Made by a program: the position numbers and the translations under genes
Notes under the pieces: generated by a model
Databases searched by the model: none
What the model was told of the DNA's origin: nothing
What the model saw: the letters and a program-made list of their open reading frames with translations, nothing else
Assembly: GCA_047967505.1 (NCBI GenBank)
Contig: CM106541.1
DNA from: Dipteris shenzhenensis
Lineage: Eukaryota > Polypodiophyta > Polypodiopsida > Gleicheniales
Length of the DNA: 64,000 nucleotides
Strand: one strand, 5' to 3'
Shown here: one piece after another, positions 20,682 to 33,549 of the stretch
Layout of the letters: each line of letters opens with the position of its first letter
Position numbering within the stretch: the first letter of the stretch is position 1

Positions 20682-23188
20682 GGAACCATACACAACCTAT
20701 ATTCGTGAGGCAGTCCGTGTACGCTATGCTCTGTTACCATACTTCTACACTTTATTTAAGGAGGCTAGCACAACAGGTGTCCCAGTCATGCGCCCTTTGT
20801 GGATGGAATACCCAGATGAGGAAATAACTTTTGCGATGGAGAAGGAATGCATGGTTGGAAGCAGCCTGTTGGTTCACGGTGTCTACACAGAGGTTAATGC
20901 TGATGGCTCTACTGTTTTTAGGCTGTCAGCAGCATCTTATTTTATGTTCTGGTTTCTTCTTTGTTAGAAACATGTTGTTATTTTGATTGACAGGGGGCAA
21001 CGTCAGAGACAGTTTACTTGCCTGGCATGGAGCCCTGGTATGAGGTGAAAACTGGTGCTGTTTATGCGGGTGGTGACTATCACAAGATTCCTATTACAAT
21101 GGAGACAATACCCGTCTTCCAGAGGGGTGGGACTATCATTCCCAGAAAGGACAGGCCTCGGCGCAGCTCAACGCAAACCATTAATGACCCTTACACCTTG
21201 GTAAGTAAATACACCCATAAATTTTATGGATCTGGCTTTGTAATTTGCAATTCTCTGCATGCAGCCTGAAGATCTTGTATCACTAAAGGTGGTTCTCTGA
21301 ATGCTTTCTAAACCTGTGAACCCTTGCTAGAGCTCTTTTAAACCTGTGAACTCTTCTGTGTTGGAACTTGGCACAGAGAAAGCACTTTCAGACGTTTCAG
21401 TAGCATTAATTTTTAGTATTTCAAGCTGAGATTCACCTGTTGACTGAAGGATCACTTCGATCGCAATCAACCGGTGTTGCTTTAAATACATGTTAGCTTC
21501 TACTGGTTGGAATTGCAGAAAATGGAGAATGTCTCTTGGGACTAATGTTGATTACTGAAGTCTCAGTGTTTCCCACTCAGTTTTGCCATTGCTGTTTGAA
21601 GCCCCTTCAACCTCTAGACTTGTGTCGATCTTGTTAGTCATTTTTTGTGGTATACAGCCATCTCCCTGCAGTTTGTACTAAACTAGTTGTCATCAACGTG
21701 GCATCCTATGGTCTACACCCACTGTTGGGTGCTGATGACGTCAGTGGGGATGTCATAGTAGTTAGTCCCTGCTATGCATGATGGAGTTTATGGTTTTCAA
21801 CCTTGTGAGTGACTATCTTGAGATTGAAACTGCACTATGTTGTGTTTTTAGAGGATGAGTTTGGGAATGTTCCTGGATTCATCTAGGTATATGCTTCTGC
21901 CATATTAGCGGACATGCAAATTCCACCTTGTGAAGTTTTCGTCCAAGTTGCGGCCTGCTGGTATTGTGATAATTCTTTCTATCTTAAATGGTGCGTTGCC
22001 CTATCAGCTAGATTTAGATTTAGATGCTCGTTGGGGAGAGACTAAAATGAAAATGTTTAGACTTCACAAGCAGTTGTAGCTTGAATGAAGAGATTTTGGA
22101 CTACCTTTTGATTAGCCTTCTCCTTTAGTGCTAGCCTTCATCATGGCTGAGTCTGCCCTTCACCTCCGGAGTGCCGACAGAAACTCAGTACGAAGACTTT
22201 GTATAAATGGATGCTCAAGTATGTGTGGGTGTGTGGATTTGTATGTGTGAGAGCATATTTTTATACTATGGTCTACACCCACTGTTGGGCGCTGATGACG
22301 TTAGTGGGGATGTCATAGTAGCTAGTCCCTGCTATGCATGATGGAGTTTATGGTTTTCAACCTTGTGAGTGACTATCATGAGATTGAAACTGCACTATGT
22401 TGTGTTTTTAGAGGATGAGTTTGGGAATGTTCCTGGATTCATCTAGGTATAACGTGGCATCCTATATGTAGTGAGCGGTGCGATTTCCTGAGATGTCGAT
22501 TCGGGGCTTGCATACGCCAACAGACTTAACGAATGATGACTATTTCAGCTTTTGACTTGTGTGATAAGTTCTGATGCTGTGCTCTATTGTTGCCGTAAGC
22601 TACTTGTGATAGGGCATTCCCTCCCTGGTCGTTTAGATCTATGTTTGGGTTCGGTTTCTGTTTCATGTCCGTGTCTTACATTCATATGGCTAAGTCATTC
22701 TGCTGAGCTTTGGGCTTTAACGTGTTGAAGGCAAGGTTGGTCAAATTGATTCTCTGGTCAATATTTTCTTCTTGAAATTATTCTCTTATATTTTTGGCAA
22801 CTTGCAGGTTGTGGCATTGAATAGTTCCTATGAAGCTGAAGGTGAACTATATGTAGATGATGGGAAAACCTACGACTATTTGGAAGGAGCTTACATTCAT
22901 CGCAGATTTGTATTCTCTCAGGGGATTCTAACGTCATCCAATAATGGACCATTAAAAAGGGGCAATAAAGTTTTCACAACACCTTGTCTAGTTGAAAGGA
23001 TCATCATCCTTGGTTTGCAAGACAAAGACTTGTCAGTGGTTAAACATGCTTCTGTTGATCCTCTAAATAGAAGAGTCGAACTTGAGGCTGGTCCATTGAT
23101 TCTTCGATCTGGAGCTAATGTTAATGCATACATCATAAGAAAACCCAATGTTCCTGTTGCTGAAGACTGGTCAATCAAAATTTTGTAA
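20682..23188 (+). CDS. Glucosidase II alpha subunit, C-terminal three exons
   Basis: Exons 20682-20892, 20994-21200 and 22808-23188 give 265 codons, all open, ending TAA. Introns are 101 and 1607 bp with GT...AG ends (GTTAAT/CAG; GTAAGT/GCAG). The protein trims inner alpha-1,3-glucoses from N-glycans on new glycoproteins in the ER lumen (glycoside hydrolase family 31; PSL5/RSW3 in Arabidopsis). Visible family motifs: RYALLPYFYTLFKEA, GVPVMRPLWMEYP, GSSLLVHGVY, FQRGGTIIPRKDRPRRSS, EAEGELYVDDGK, YIHRRFVFSQG, and the end EDWSIKIL. This is the end of the catalytic barrel and the C-terminal beta domains, roughly the last 30% of a ~900-residue protein. The catalytic Asp lies upstream and is absent. 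The first exon begins at an acceptor in mid-codon. No earlier exon was found in the preceding 20 kb, so either the upstream intron is very long or this is a truncated copy. Confidence 0.92.
21706..22450. repeat. ~185-bp direct repeat inside glucosidase intron
   Basis: 21706-21890 and 22266-22450 are near identical (offset 560), beginning CTATGGTCTACACCCACTG and ending ATCTAGGTAT. The short string AACGTGGCATCCTA precedes copy 1 (about 21695) and follows copy 2 (22451), so the duplicated unit was rearranged. The splice sites are outside both copies. Confidence 0.92.
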
Positions 23189-25864
23189 GATGTGAAGGGA
23201 TTATCCATATCCAAATTATATGTAATTTGTGCTAGCAGGGGCAATGTGAGCGACCATGACTAGAAACATGAAAGTCTCATCCAGGTTCCTCAACTGGTAT
23301 GAGGTAATTTTCAGGGTAAAATATGCTAAGAAAAATTGTTTCAAGCAGCAGTGCAGGTTCAAAGCTTAAGCAAGGGGCACAATTTTACCTCGTCATAACA
23401 TGGCATCTTAACTCTTTATTTCTTGTGTTCTGCACCTTTTGTGATCTAAGTTTGGAAATTGGTTTTTTATGCTAGTATAAGATTGATAAGCGCACTGCAT
23501 TGGTGACATTTGCATTTCCAAAGGCTTTTTTCATTATTTCTTGCCATTTTGAGGTCTTGGAAGTCCTTCGTAGCGGGGGTGAAGGAATGGTAACTTGCTC
23601 GTTGGCTCAAGTTGGAAGGCGCCTTCTTGGGGCCTGTTTCCACGCCAGGTAAATGCAGTGCTTGGGGAGTGGGTGGCAGGAAGTGGCTCGACAGCCATTG
23701 CCATTTGGGCCACACGCGAGAGCAAACGCTGATTGACAGGTAGGGCTGGAAGGAGATAGGGAGGGCTGGAAGTGGCAAAATGAGTCTTAAAAAAATCTTT
23801 GGACTCACTCGGGCATCCAGGTGATTGCCCCCATCAATCTTGCAGGCATGAACCAAATGAGCACCCACACATGCACCCAAATGCACACATTCGTTTGGCG
23901 CAGAAACAAGCTCTCTTTTGGCTTGTTTGGCATTGTTAGTCCTATCTGGGACCTATCCTTTTGACGGGATTAAATTCCCCGAAGGTGAGATTACGAGCAG
24001 GATTATGGCATGGTGGAGATTAGGTGCTCTTGGGATTACGAGTCAGATTACTAGCTGTGCTCTCGTTTATTTTGCATGGTCTCTTTGGATATCCATTGGT
24101 AAGCTTAAATTCCAATTGTTGTTTTATGTTTAATGTTGGAACAATATTATGTTAAGAAAGACTCATGTCCTCACTCGTGCAAATGAAAAGCTACAATCAT
24201 GTGCATACCTTTGATTTTCATGTCCTTGGTGTATATGGTAATGCCATCCACATGATGTTACATAGATACCACCTTGCCATGTGCTTGGAGAGATGCAGTT
24301 CCACTATGTAAGCTACCTTCCATTTTTCAAACTCAGGTGCTCTTTTGTTTCTCCTCGCACAGTCATCATATGAAACCCATTGCACAAGATCCTCTGTTGG
24401 GCATCTTTTACCTGCAATGGTATCCTATACTAGATCCACAAAATATGTACATTGCCCTAGGAAAGGCCTTTATCTCAAATGAAAAAATTGAGGACTCCCT
24501 TGAAGGTGAGGCCAATAGAGTCACACCCTCAACCGAGTTCAAGATCTACTCAAGCAAGTGCAATAAAAGGCTCAAATGCTCGCAACAAAATTCAGAGAAG
24601 CCTTGGATAGATAGAAATGTAATATGTGGATAAAAAAGGTTAAGTCATGTTCGGAGTGCAATATGATGGTGATAATCCTATAAACAATCCTAACTATACC
24701 CCTTGGTTGTCCCACCAAATGAAGGATAGCGTCTTCAAAGAGCTCATTAGTGGTTTTTTTTTTTTGGAAAGAAAGAGAGCTAGTTAGTGGTAATTGGTTT
24801 GGGACCTACACATCCAACCACTTACAAGATGACTTGAATTAAATCCTAGTAGTTGCATGAGGAGGGATGGATTCGTTAGTCTTCATTATGACTTGAATCT
24901 TACAACGAAGTTGAACTCTTGCCTTTACCAATATGACTCAAATGACACTCTTAGTGTGCATGTGGTATCATCCATGTTCATCCATTGAAAGATGAGGTTT
25001 TAGATGTCCCATTCATTTTAGGCATGCGAACACCTTGGTAGCTCAAAATGCAAAAATTTTATGCTTGAGTTTGACTCGGATCGCAATGGAGTCTTGATTG
25101 TGGTAGGGCCATTACCTCATCATAGGAAGAGAGACACTTGAGATATGGTTGGTTGCATTCTGCAATCACATCTTGAACTACAATAAATCTTGGGAAGCTA
25201 GCACTTGTATGGTCGACGATGCAAGCGCAAAGGGGGGATGTGCTTACTCATTTTATTCCTTGTATTACATGTAGTAGTAGTCTTTGGTATTTCTACCTTC
25301 CTTTTCTTGTGGCATGTAAAAAGATTGTGACTAAAGAAACTTGTTAATTGAGTTCAAGGCTAGCTAAGACGAGCAACCATGTCCATGTCACAAGGGACAA
25401 TAATGACTTCTGCAGGGGCAACCTCTAGCAAGGGGGGAATGTTAGAGAAAGCGTTGCAACCACATATTGTCAATAAGTCTAGGAGTTCAACAATGGGCAC
25501 TCACCGTGTCGAGGATGTGGTGACTTCTTCTTTTCAACATGCATCACATCATCATCGGCTCGTTCATTCTCCTTTTGGTCGTCATGTTTGGGTGGCCAAC
25601 ACATCCCTTTGGACCAACTGGTACTGGGCTTTGTTGTATATGTCCATGACTCTCCACACCACTTTTGACACAACCTCTTTTTCCCACACCACTCTTGAGA
25701 TAGGACCGTAATATTTGCATTATCTTCATATAGGCACTCTTCATACTGCACAGCCACCTATGAGCACAGTTATGCGATGGCGAGCACTTCAGTAATACAA
25801 TAGAAACATATGATGGGAGTGTAACACTTGGTCTTACAAGCTTATGCATGCATTTGCATGTCTA
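23189..25864. other. Glucosidase 3' flank and gene-free spacer
   Basis: The first few hundred bases probably hold the 3' UTR; I could not fix a poly(A) site. The frames at 24274-24633 and 25379-25711 have no recognisable motif and odd composition, so they are not called as genes. A T-run lies at about 24752-24764. Confidence 0.5.
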
Positions 25865-26340
25865 CTATTGTATATGTACATATGAATGGATACATAAGTG
25901 TGTGTAAATATATTTGTTCACCTTGTGATGCCAACATGCATGGATTATGACCATATTTATAATTGCAATATGTGTAGGTATATACATCCATGTATGTAGG
26001 TATGTCCATAGGTTAGTATATTTATGTAGATACGTGTATGTGTACATATGTATGTATATGTATCCATATTCATAGATATATGTACATACGTCCATCATTC
26101 ATGTATTCGTAGAAGTATATGCACATATGAGTAGCAAACATGTATATGTATATGTATGTATGTCCATGTCTTTAAGAACATCATTGGATTGCGACCATAT
26201 GAATATATACACATCTCAGCCATCATTTGTAGCTTGTCTTACAAATGTAAGCATACATTTGTATGGCAACGTATGTATATGTACATGTGAATAGCAACAT
26301 ACATATGCGTATTAGTCTATGCTTGCATCCAATTGTAACC
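25865..26340. repeat. TATG/TACA-rich low-complexity tract
   Basis: Imperfect tetranucleotide runs (TATGTATG, ATGTACATA and similar) alternate on both strands across about 470 bp. The minus-strand frame rich in Tyr, Ile and His (25865-26098) is a product of this composition. Confidence 0.8.
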
Positions 26341-28315
26341 ATTCATAATTGACACACAACCAATGCATAAAGATGGCAAAAGAAAGCATAAAGATGGTAT
26401 ATGTAATGCATATCAATTGGGTTCTTTTTAAAAATCAATCAGATTGTTACATTTAATCCATACTAATGCTTATGCTTATGCATCCATTTAATCATAATAA
26501 CATTTGGTCCTACCTCTTTTGTTGAACAGACTCTATGTATAGTTGATGCGGCGACACTAGATCTACTAAAGATGCCATGACCTTAGGTTATCATCTATCT
26601 TCTTTTTGTGTTGAATTAAAGGAAAAAGTAGGGTTGTGTGGTGAAAGGCCTCATGAAGCCATTTTGGAGATGATGGAGTGGTGATAGATATTTTCCTCTA
26701 TAAGAACCCCTGTAATAGGTCACTTGCCTTTGCTTTGAGACCTCTTGGGTGAAGGCACGCTTGTAGCTAGAAGCATTGATGAATGGAAACCCATCAAGAC
26801 ACTGAAAGCTTAGGATTCTTTATGCTATTACAGAGGCTACAACTATTCATCAAAGTGCCTCTAGTTGAGTGTAGGACCCCCTTAACAGTGGACATCAAAC
26901 ACCTTGCTATACACTCATCACACTCATGTGGCTGGGCAATGTAACAACTACGATAAGGGCATTTAGACCAACTTTCACTAGACAATGCACCTTCAAAGCT
27001 TGCTGGCAATACCTAATACAAACAATGAGCACCCATCCATCGCGATTGAAAAGCTGTGGCACATTGCTTCCTATTTGGTCTCTTCTTACCTAATGCATCC
27101 TAATGATACATTGCTTCAACACTGCTATCAAAGCATAATTTAAAAGTAGTCCCACTGAGACCTATCGAATAGTAATTAGATTGCATTGATATACCCTTGA
27201 CAAACAAGAGAGACGATTGTTGAAGAGAACTAAGCAAGTGTTGGAAAGTGTGGAGCAACTATTGAAGCAAATGAGGATTGGAGAGTGTGTGGGATGAGGA
27301 CTGGAGAGGGTGCAAGATAAGGACTGGAGAGGGATTATGTCAATGCTATAGGAGAGCTAGGGATTTAAAAATCCATGACATCAAAGAAGTGCTCCACTAA
27401 GGTAGATGAGGTGCATGTGCATGGCTTTTAGATGAGGCACATATGCATGGCTTTGTGTCACCAAGGAGTGATGTGCTATTGGTAGATGAGGAGAAATGCC
27501 GAGCGGATAGGATGGAGCCAACTTGCACCTATGTGCACAAGAAATCAGGAAAATCTAGTTATCTAGAGGTGGCACAGAGAGGCAAGAGTGCATTGCCACT
27601 TTCACCATAGCTTCTACACAGAGAGGCAAGAGTGCATTGCCACTTTCACCATAGCTTCTAGACAAACTTTCAATGGACTAGTAATAGTGACTATGGCACT
27701 AATCTCGTATTTTTGCATTAATCCCCCCTCCATTAATGTTTGTTGTGAGTGCTCCCATCCTCTTCTCGGTACATACCCCTATGTTGTCCCCCCTTCACAT
27801 GGGTTTTTGTTTCCACACAAGTGTGCAACTTCAAAGTTTTGGGATTATCTTGACTAGGTTTTGCTCATATGAGGTAAAAAAGATAATGTTAAATAGAATA
27901 GGTTCTATAGAGAGCACTTTACAAGCATTGTGTTTCATCGCAATACTAGAGATTAAGCTTAGAAGCTTTGTAGGTGTTTCATTGGATTACTAGAGATTAA
28001 GGTGCTTAAGTTGTTTCTTACAAATTTATGATATGCATCGTTAACACAATAAATATACAACTATTATGGCTGACCAAATAGAAGCATTTATTTGAAATAT
28101 TGAATCTATTCACAAGCTCCTCATGTACTTAGAATTTTTAGTTCTTTAGCTTGGTGACATTAATTTGTATACTTATGTTCTTTAGAATCTTGTAGGTATG
28201 AAAAAAAATTTAAAGGGGAAAAATTAAATAAATAAATAAATAAATATATGAAGCCTTCAACCAATATTAAAAAATCATTAAATAATATATCCTCTCCATA
28301 TCCTTCTTTAGGCAT
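26341..28315. other. Gene-free AT-rich spacer
   Basis: No coding signal recognised. AGAGAGGCAAGAGTGCATTG is directly repeated at about 27576 and 27620 (44-bp tandem duplication). A short (AAAT)n run lies at about 28222-28248. Confidence 0.55.
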
Positions 28316-29640
28316 TTTTAGATGGGACTTCAAGTTCCCTCATGGGATTTCAAGTTCCCCAAGGGGATTTCCTCCTTTTTGTGTCATCTCTTGCCTGGTA
28401 GTTTGAACTCCCTTATGGAATTAAATCTCTCAATATAGGAAAATCCCTAAATAATATGTCATATCCATATCATTTTTAAAGAATTTATAGCCTCCATATG
28501 GGACTTTAAGTTCCCTCATGGGATTTCAAGTTTGCTCATATGATTTCCTCCTTTTTATGTCATCTCTTACATGGTAGTTAGAAGTCCCTTATGGAAATAA
28601 ACCAATAGCCCTTGATGGTATAAATCAATATCCCACATGACCACTTGAAGTCTTAAACATGACATTTGAATTAATATATTGCATGAATATTTGAAGCTTT
28701 GGACATACATGACATCTAAATGACTTAAACATGACATCTAAATGAATATCCCACGTGAATATTTGAAGTCTTAAACATGACATTTGAATCAATATCTTGC
28801 TTGAATATTTGAACCCTTAAACATGACATTTGAATCCATATCCCATGTGAATATTTTAGTCCTTTACCCAATAGCATGTGGGAATATTTGATGTCTTTAC
28901 CCTTGATGGATTAAATCAGTATTTTGCATGAATATTTCAAATCTTGTTGAACATGACATTTGAAGTCCCACATATGAGTTTGTTACTCATATGTGGGAGT
29001 GGATCAATATCCCACATAGAATCTTTGAAGTCCTAAACATTAATTTAGAGGTCCATATATAAGTTTAGAAGTCCACTTTAGGAGTGAATCAATATTCCAC
29101 ATGGAATATTTGCATTTCCAAATGGGATATTTAAAGTTATTTGGAATCTTGTTGAACATGACATTTGAAGCCCCATTTATGAGTTTGGTACTCCCGTATA
29201 AGAGTGGGTCAATATCCCAAATGGAATCTTTGAAGTCCTAAACATCATATTTAAAGTCCCATGTACAAGTTTAGAAGTCCACTTTGGGAGAGAATCAATA
29301 TCCCACATGTAATGTTTGAATATCCAAATAGGATATTTCAAGGTCCTGTATAGGTGTTTGGAGCTTCCTTATGGAATTTGAAGGCCCACATATGAGTTTT
29401 AGGGTCCCTTATGGGATTTGAAGTCCCACATAGGAGTTTCGGACTCTCGTATGAGATGTGATCCATGTCTTACAAGGGATTTAAAGTTGCATATAGGAGT
29501 TTGGGATCCCTCATGGGATTCGAAGTCCCACATAGGAGTTTTGGGGTCTCTTATGAGATTTGATCCATGTCCCACAAGGGCTTTGAAGTCCCATAGAGAA
29601 GGTTACATGTCCCTTACATGATTTGATCATATCCCTTATC
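28316..29640. repeat. Degenerate tandem array (GAAGTCCCACAT / ACATGACATTTGAA motifs)
   Basis: The stretch is built from irregularly spaced variants of three phrases: CATGACATTTGAA, ATATCCCACATG(A)AATATTTGAAG, and (T)TGAAGTCCCACATA(G/T)GAGTTT. These recur every 45-100 bp, in one orientation. Units have diverged and recombined. No ORF is conserved across units, and the short frame at 29418-29621 is just the repeat read through. Confidence 0.85.
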
Positions 29641-30870
29641 AAAGGTAGTAGGTTTTCAGGTTTTCTTTAACCTGATAAGAAATAACATTTTTAAAGAATT
29701 GATTCAAGATTTAAGGAGTTAAATACAATTTATAAGTTTTTTTGAAAAAAAAAAGCTTTTAAAAAACCCTATATTTTTTGATGTTTTTTAAAGACATGCA
29801 ATCTAAAATTTGAAATAGACACATAGTTTTTGACGTTGCATTTTAAGGCCTCCCCTTCAAAGATTCAAAGGTTAAATGTGATTTGTTTAGGATGGTATTA
29901 AGTTTGACCTTTGGATGTTTGATGCTAGCACAATAAAAAAGATGGATTGATTGGTTTTCTATGATCTTCCTCATTGTTGAGCTAGATTCTAGTTTGGACG
30001 AGCAACAAGTTTTGGAGCACTACTAGTTCATGCAGGCATCTCCAACCTTCTTAAACTCATAAGTTCTCACTAGAATATTGGATGCCATGTTGTAAAAAGG
30101 AAAAAAGATCAATTTCTCAAGATCTTTGATGTCATGGAGGTAGATCTTTCATTGGATGCAAATTTGGGGACTTGCCAACTAGAATCAACTTTTTAAGGGA
30201 ATGTCATTAGTAACTTTTAAAAGGAATGTCTTCAGTACTCTTTCATCCTCAACTTCATTTCTCTCCAAATCAACCATTTGCACCATGTCATGAGCTACAT
30301 GTCATCATTATATTTGGAAGGAAACTTAATCACCAACAATGCATTATGAGTTTGCTGTTCGATTGGTACAAATTCTATCTTCTACCCATCCTTTGATTCT
30401 ACTTGTTCTCAATTACTGGCCTTGGTACAAGGTACTCTTGGAAATTGTTGTTTGAGGCAAGACAAATGCCACAACGAACACCATTGGAGGAAATAGTTTG
30501 GAGATTGGAGGAGGTTGTTGAAGAAACTGAGGCTCACACTCAAGCCTTGCACCTCTTGGCTTTGATTTTAGCAATCCTTCTTGCTCTCTTGAACACCTTA
30601 ATGTGCCATTGAGAATAAAACCCCTAATAGTACTTGGGCAATGTGATCTCTTCTCTTCTCATATTATCCTTGCTATATATAAAATGGCTAAGATACTTGC
30701 TTTTTGTTGTGGATGGATGAAAATCCATGACTATTTAGTTCCTTTGAAAACACATTGCGTCTTTAAATTTTTTGATGGAAGATAAGTAGGTGGTGGCTTT
30801 GCCAACATTCCAAGCTACATGGCTATTAGGCTAGTAACGAGTGCAGCTACCCCAATCCACCTATCCATGC
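29641..30870. other. Gene-free spacer before truncated copia
   Basis: AT-rich, with poly-A/T stretches near 29735-29780. The frame 30403-30612 is not recognised. No LTR matching 34663-35313 is present at the left edge of the copia element. Confidence 0.5.
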
Positions 30871-30884
30871 ATTGATGGGGTCTG

Positions 30885-31309
30885 GAAGACAATGCCACTG
30901 TTGGTTGTTTCTTGCTGATCCAAGAGAAGATACCTGAACCTAAAGAGAAACAATATCCATAAACTGATTTCCTAGCATCGACATCTCCAGCCCAATCTGA
31001 GTCACGATGACTAGCCAACGAAGTGCCCGTACCATAGGTGATACCATAATCAAGAGTGCTCTTCACATACTTGAGCACTTGCATCCTTGTATTCCAATGA
31101 TTCTCCCGGGGTTTATTGGAGAAACATCTCAAAATGCCAACAACAAAACTGATGTCCGGTCTGGTGTTGCACAGATAGATGAGATTGTTGACCAACTTCC
31201 TGTACCTCCCGATGTCTGTTGGTGGTGAGGCATCCTCCATAGATAGCCTCACATTTACCTCCATAGGTGTAGCTATCTCCTTGCACTCGGACATACCAAA
31301 TGCCTTCAA
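30885..31309 (-). pseudogene. Copia-2 RNase H, truncated
   Basis: The frame carries GRYRKLVNNLIYLCNTRPDI (end of RT), LKYVKSTLDYGITYGTG, SDWAGDVDARKSVYGYCFSLG and SWISKKQPTVALSS. The conserved TEAEY and later acidic residues are gone because the element is cut here. The remaining codons to 30815 are unrelated sequence. Confidence 0.9.
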
Positions 31310-31437
31310 GATCTCCCTTGCATATTTCTACTGAGAGATGAAGATCTTGCCTGGCTCTGCCAAACTTCAATCCCCAAATAGTAGTGCATCAAGCCTAAGT
31401 CTATCATCTCAAACTTTGTGCTCAATGCCTTTCTAGT

Positions 31438-31990
31438 CTACTGGATCATGTCTTCATAGTCACCTGTAATAAGTAGATCATCCACATATAGAACAATAAT
31501 AGCAGATTTTCCACCTTTCTTGTACACATACAAGTTAGCATCTGAGGCACATCTTTTGAAGTTTAATTTATGAAAGAATTTGTCTATCCATTGGTACCAT
31601 GCTGTTGGGGCCTGTTTTAGCCCGTACAGAGCCTTCTTCAGCTTACATACCTTGTTCTCAGAATGGGGGGCCTCAAACCCAAGTGGTTGAGCCACGTACA
31701 CCTCCTCCTTGAGGTCACCATTCAAGAATGTTGATTTAACATCCATTTGATAAACTGGCCACTTTTTATGAGCAGCCACTGATAGTACTGTGCGAATAGT
31801 GGTCATTCTGGCAGTCGAAGTGAAAGATTCCTAAAAATCAAACCCTGCAACTTGCGAAAATCCTTGTGCAACCAATCTGGCTTTGTACTTTTCCAAAGTC
31901 CCATCGACCTTGTACTTTACTTCCAAACCCACTTGGTGCCAATAACCTTTCTATTAGGTGGTCGATCTACCAGCTCCCAAGTTTCATTCT
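31438..31990 (-). pseudogene. Copia-2 reverse transcriptase
   Basis: The open piece 31438-31806 has [20 protein letters not shown] with the catalytic Asp, [15 protein letters not shown] and [17 protein letters not shown] with the YVDD box. Upstream, across a stop, KYKARLVAQGFSQ-like sequence is readable to about 31920-31990. The active-site residues are intact but the frame is not. Confidence 0.92.
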
Positions 31991-32353
31991 ACATGATGCT
32001 GTCATATTCTACTTGCATAGCGTTTTTCCAATCTTGGTCTGCAAGTGCTTCCTCCAAACTCACAGGATCCTGTACTTATGCAATAATCTCAGCCATTAAG
32101 GCCATATTGACTATGTGAGCAGAAGCCCTCCTTTGCTGCTTGATTCTCTGAGACTGCCTTGGTCCATCTGCATGCTGCTCAATAGACATAGGCATCTGGT
32201 CATCATGGTCATAGACCTGCCTTACCCATCGCAGCAATGGCTTTTTTGGTGGTGTAACAACAGGTTGGTGACTTATACCTTCATCATCTGATATTTCCTC
32301 CTCCTTTATAGCTCCTGGGATAGGTCCATAGTCTCTACCTCCATTGCATGTGG

Positions 32354-33380
32354 CTACTCCCTGAACACCACATCGCAGCTTGCTATGATCTTCTCTGCCT
32401 CTCGGTCATATAACTTATAGGCTTTCTTCTCATCACAATAGCCTAAGAAGATACATTTGGTGCTTTTTGGTTGTAGCTTGTTTCTCTCTTTGTCTAGTAC
32501 ATGTGCATAGCATTCACACCCAAATGTTCTAAAGTGGGAGACAGATGGCTTCTTACCGCTGTAAGCCTCATGTGGTGTTTTACCTTCGAGTGCCTTTGTA
32601 TAGCTGCGATTAAGGATGTAAACCGCAGTATTGACAGCCTCAGCCCAAAAGTGGTTTGGCAGTCCAACATCTTTCAACATACACCTCCCCATATCCACGG
32701 TGGTCCGCATTCGGCATTCAACAACCAAATTTTGCTGAGGCGTATGTGGTGTTGTCGTTTGTCGCTTGATCCCTTTGCTCTTGCAAAAATCTCCAAACTC
32801 TGTAGAAACAAACTCACCACCACCATCCGACCTGATTTTCTTCACTTTTCTCCCTGTTTCATTTTCAACAAGCTGTAGCCATTCTTTCAATTTACCAAAA
32901 GCTTGAGCCTTTTCGCGAAGAAAGTACACCGACATCTTCCTACTATAGTCGTCGACAATCAATAAAAAAAGGAAGATCCACCAAGGCCTATGTAGGCATC
33001 TTACGGCACAAGTCAACATGCACAAACTCTAGAGGAGCGTTTGCTCTATTCTTGCTTTCTTGTGGGAATGCCTTTCTTTGTTGCTTGCCCATCATGCAAG
33101 CTTCACACGGTTCTTTGATTTCTGTGACTGCAGGTAAGTGAGCAACCATACCTTGCTTCTGCATCTCCCTCAGCACTGCAAATCCGATGTGGCCAAATCT
33201 TTCGTGCCAAAGTTTGCTTGTGCCCACTCTAGTGGTGACTGTAAGAGCACTTAGCTCATATAGGTTGTTCCTCCTTACTCTTGTGCCAACAAGATTGCCT
33301 GCACTATCCAGAATTTTTGCTCCTGTCTTGTTGAACCTCACCTCACGGTCAAGGTCAGTTATGGAAGCAACTGATAGCAA
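32354..33380 (-). pseudogene. Copia-2 integrase
   Basis: Two frames joined by a shift near 33000. The first (32988-33380) has the HHCC finger: LWHERFGHIG, then C-EAC-MMGKQ, and VHVDLC with the first catalytic Asp. The second (32354-33025) has DDYSRKMSVYFL, IRSDGGGEF with the second Asp, PQQNLVVECRMRT with the Glu (usual GVAER context altered), FWAEAVNTAVYILNR and the C-terminal CIFLGY and KAYKLYD blocks. It would insert the DNA copy into the genome. Confidence 0.93.
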
Positions 33381-33549
33381 ATTTTTCTTGATTTATGGAA
33401 CATACAACAAATTAGATAGTTTCTTAACATCTCCATTTATGAAAACAAATGAAACCATACCTGTACCCTCAATAGGGCATTTCGCATTATTACCAACCTT
33501 CATGGGTTCCTGTAGTGGCTGCATGGAACAATATAGACCCTTCTTGCAG

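Noticed and set aside
24274-24633. 119-codon plus-strand frame
   Set aside because: No recognisable motif and no second copy or splice context; left as spacer.
25865-26098. 77-codon Tyr/Ile/His-rich frame
   Set aside because: Product of the TATG/TACA low-complexity tract.
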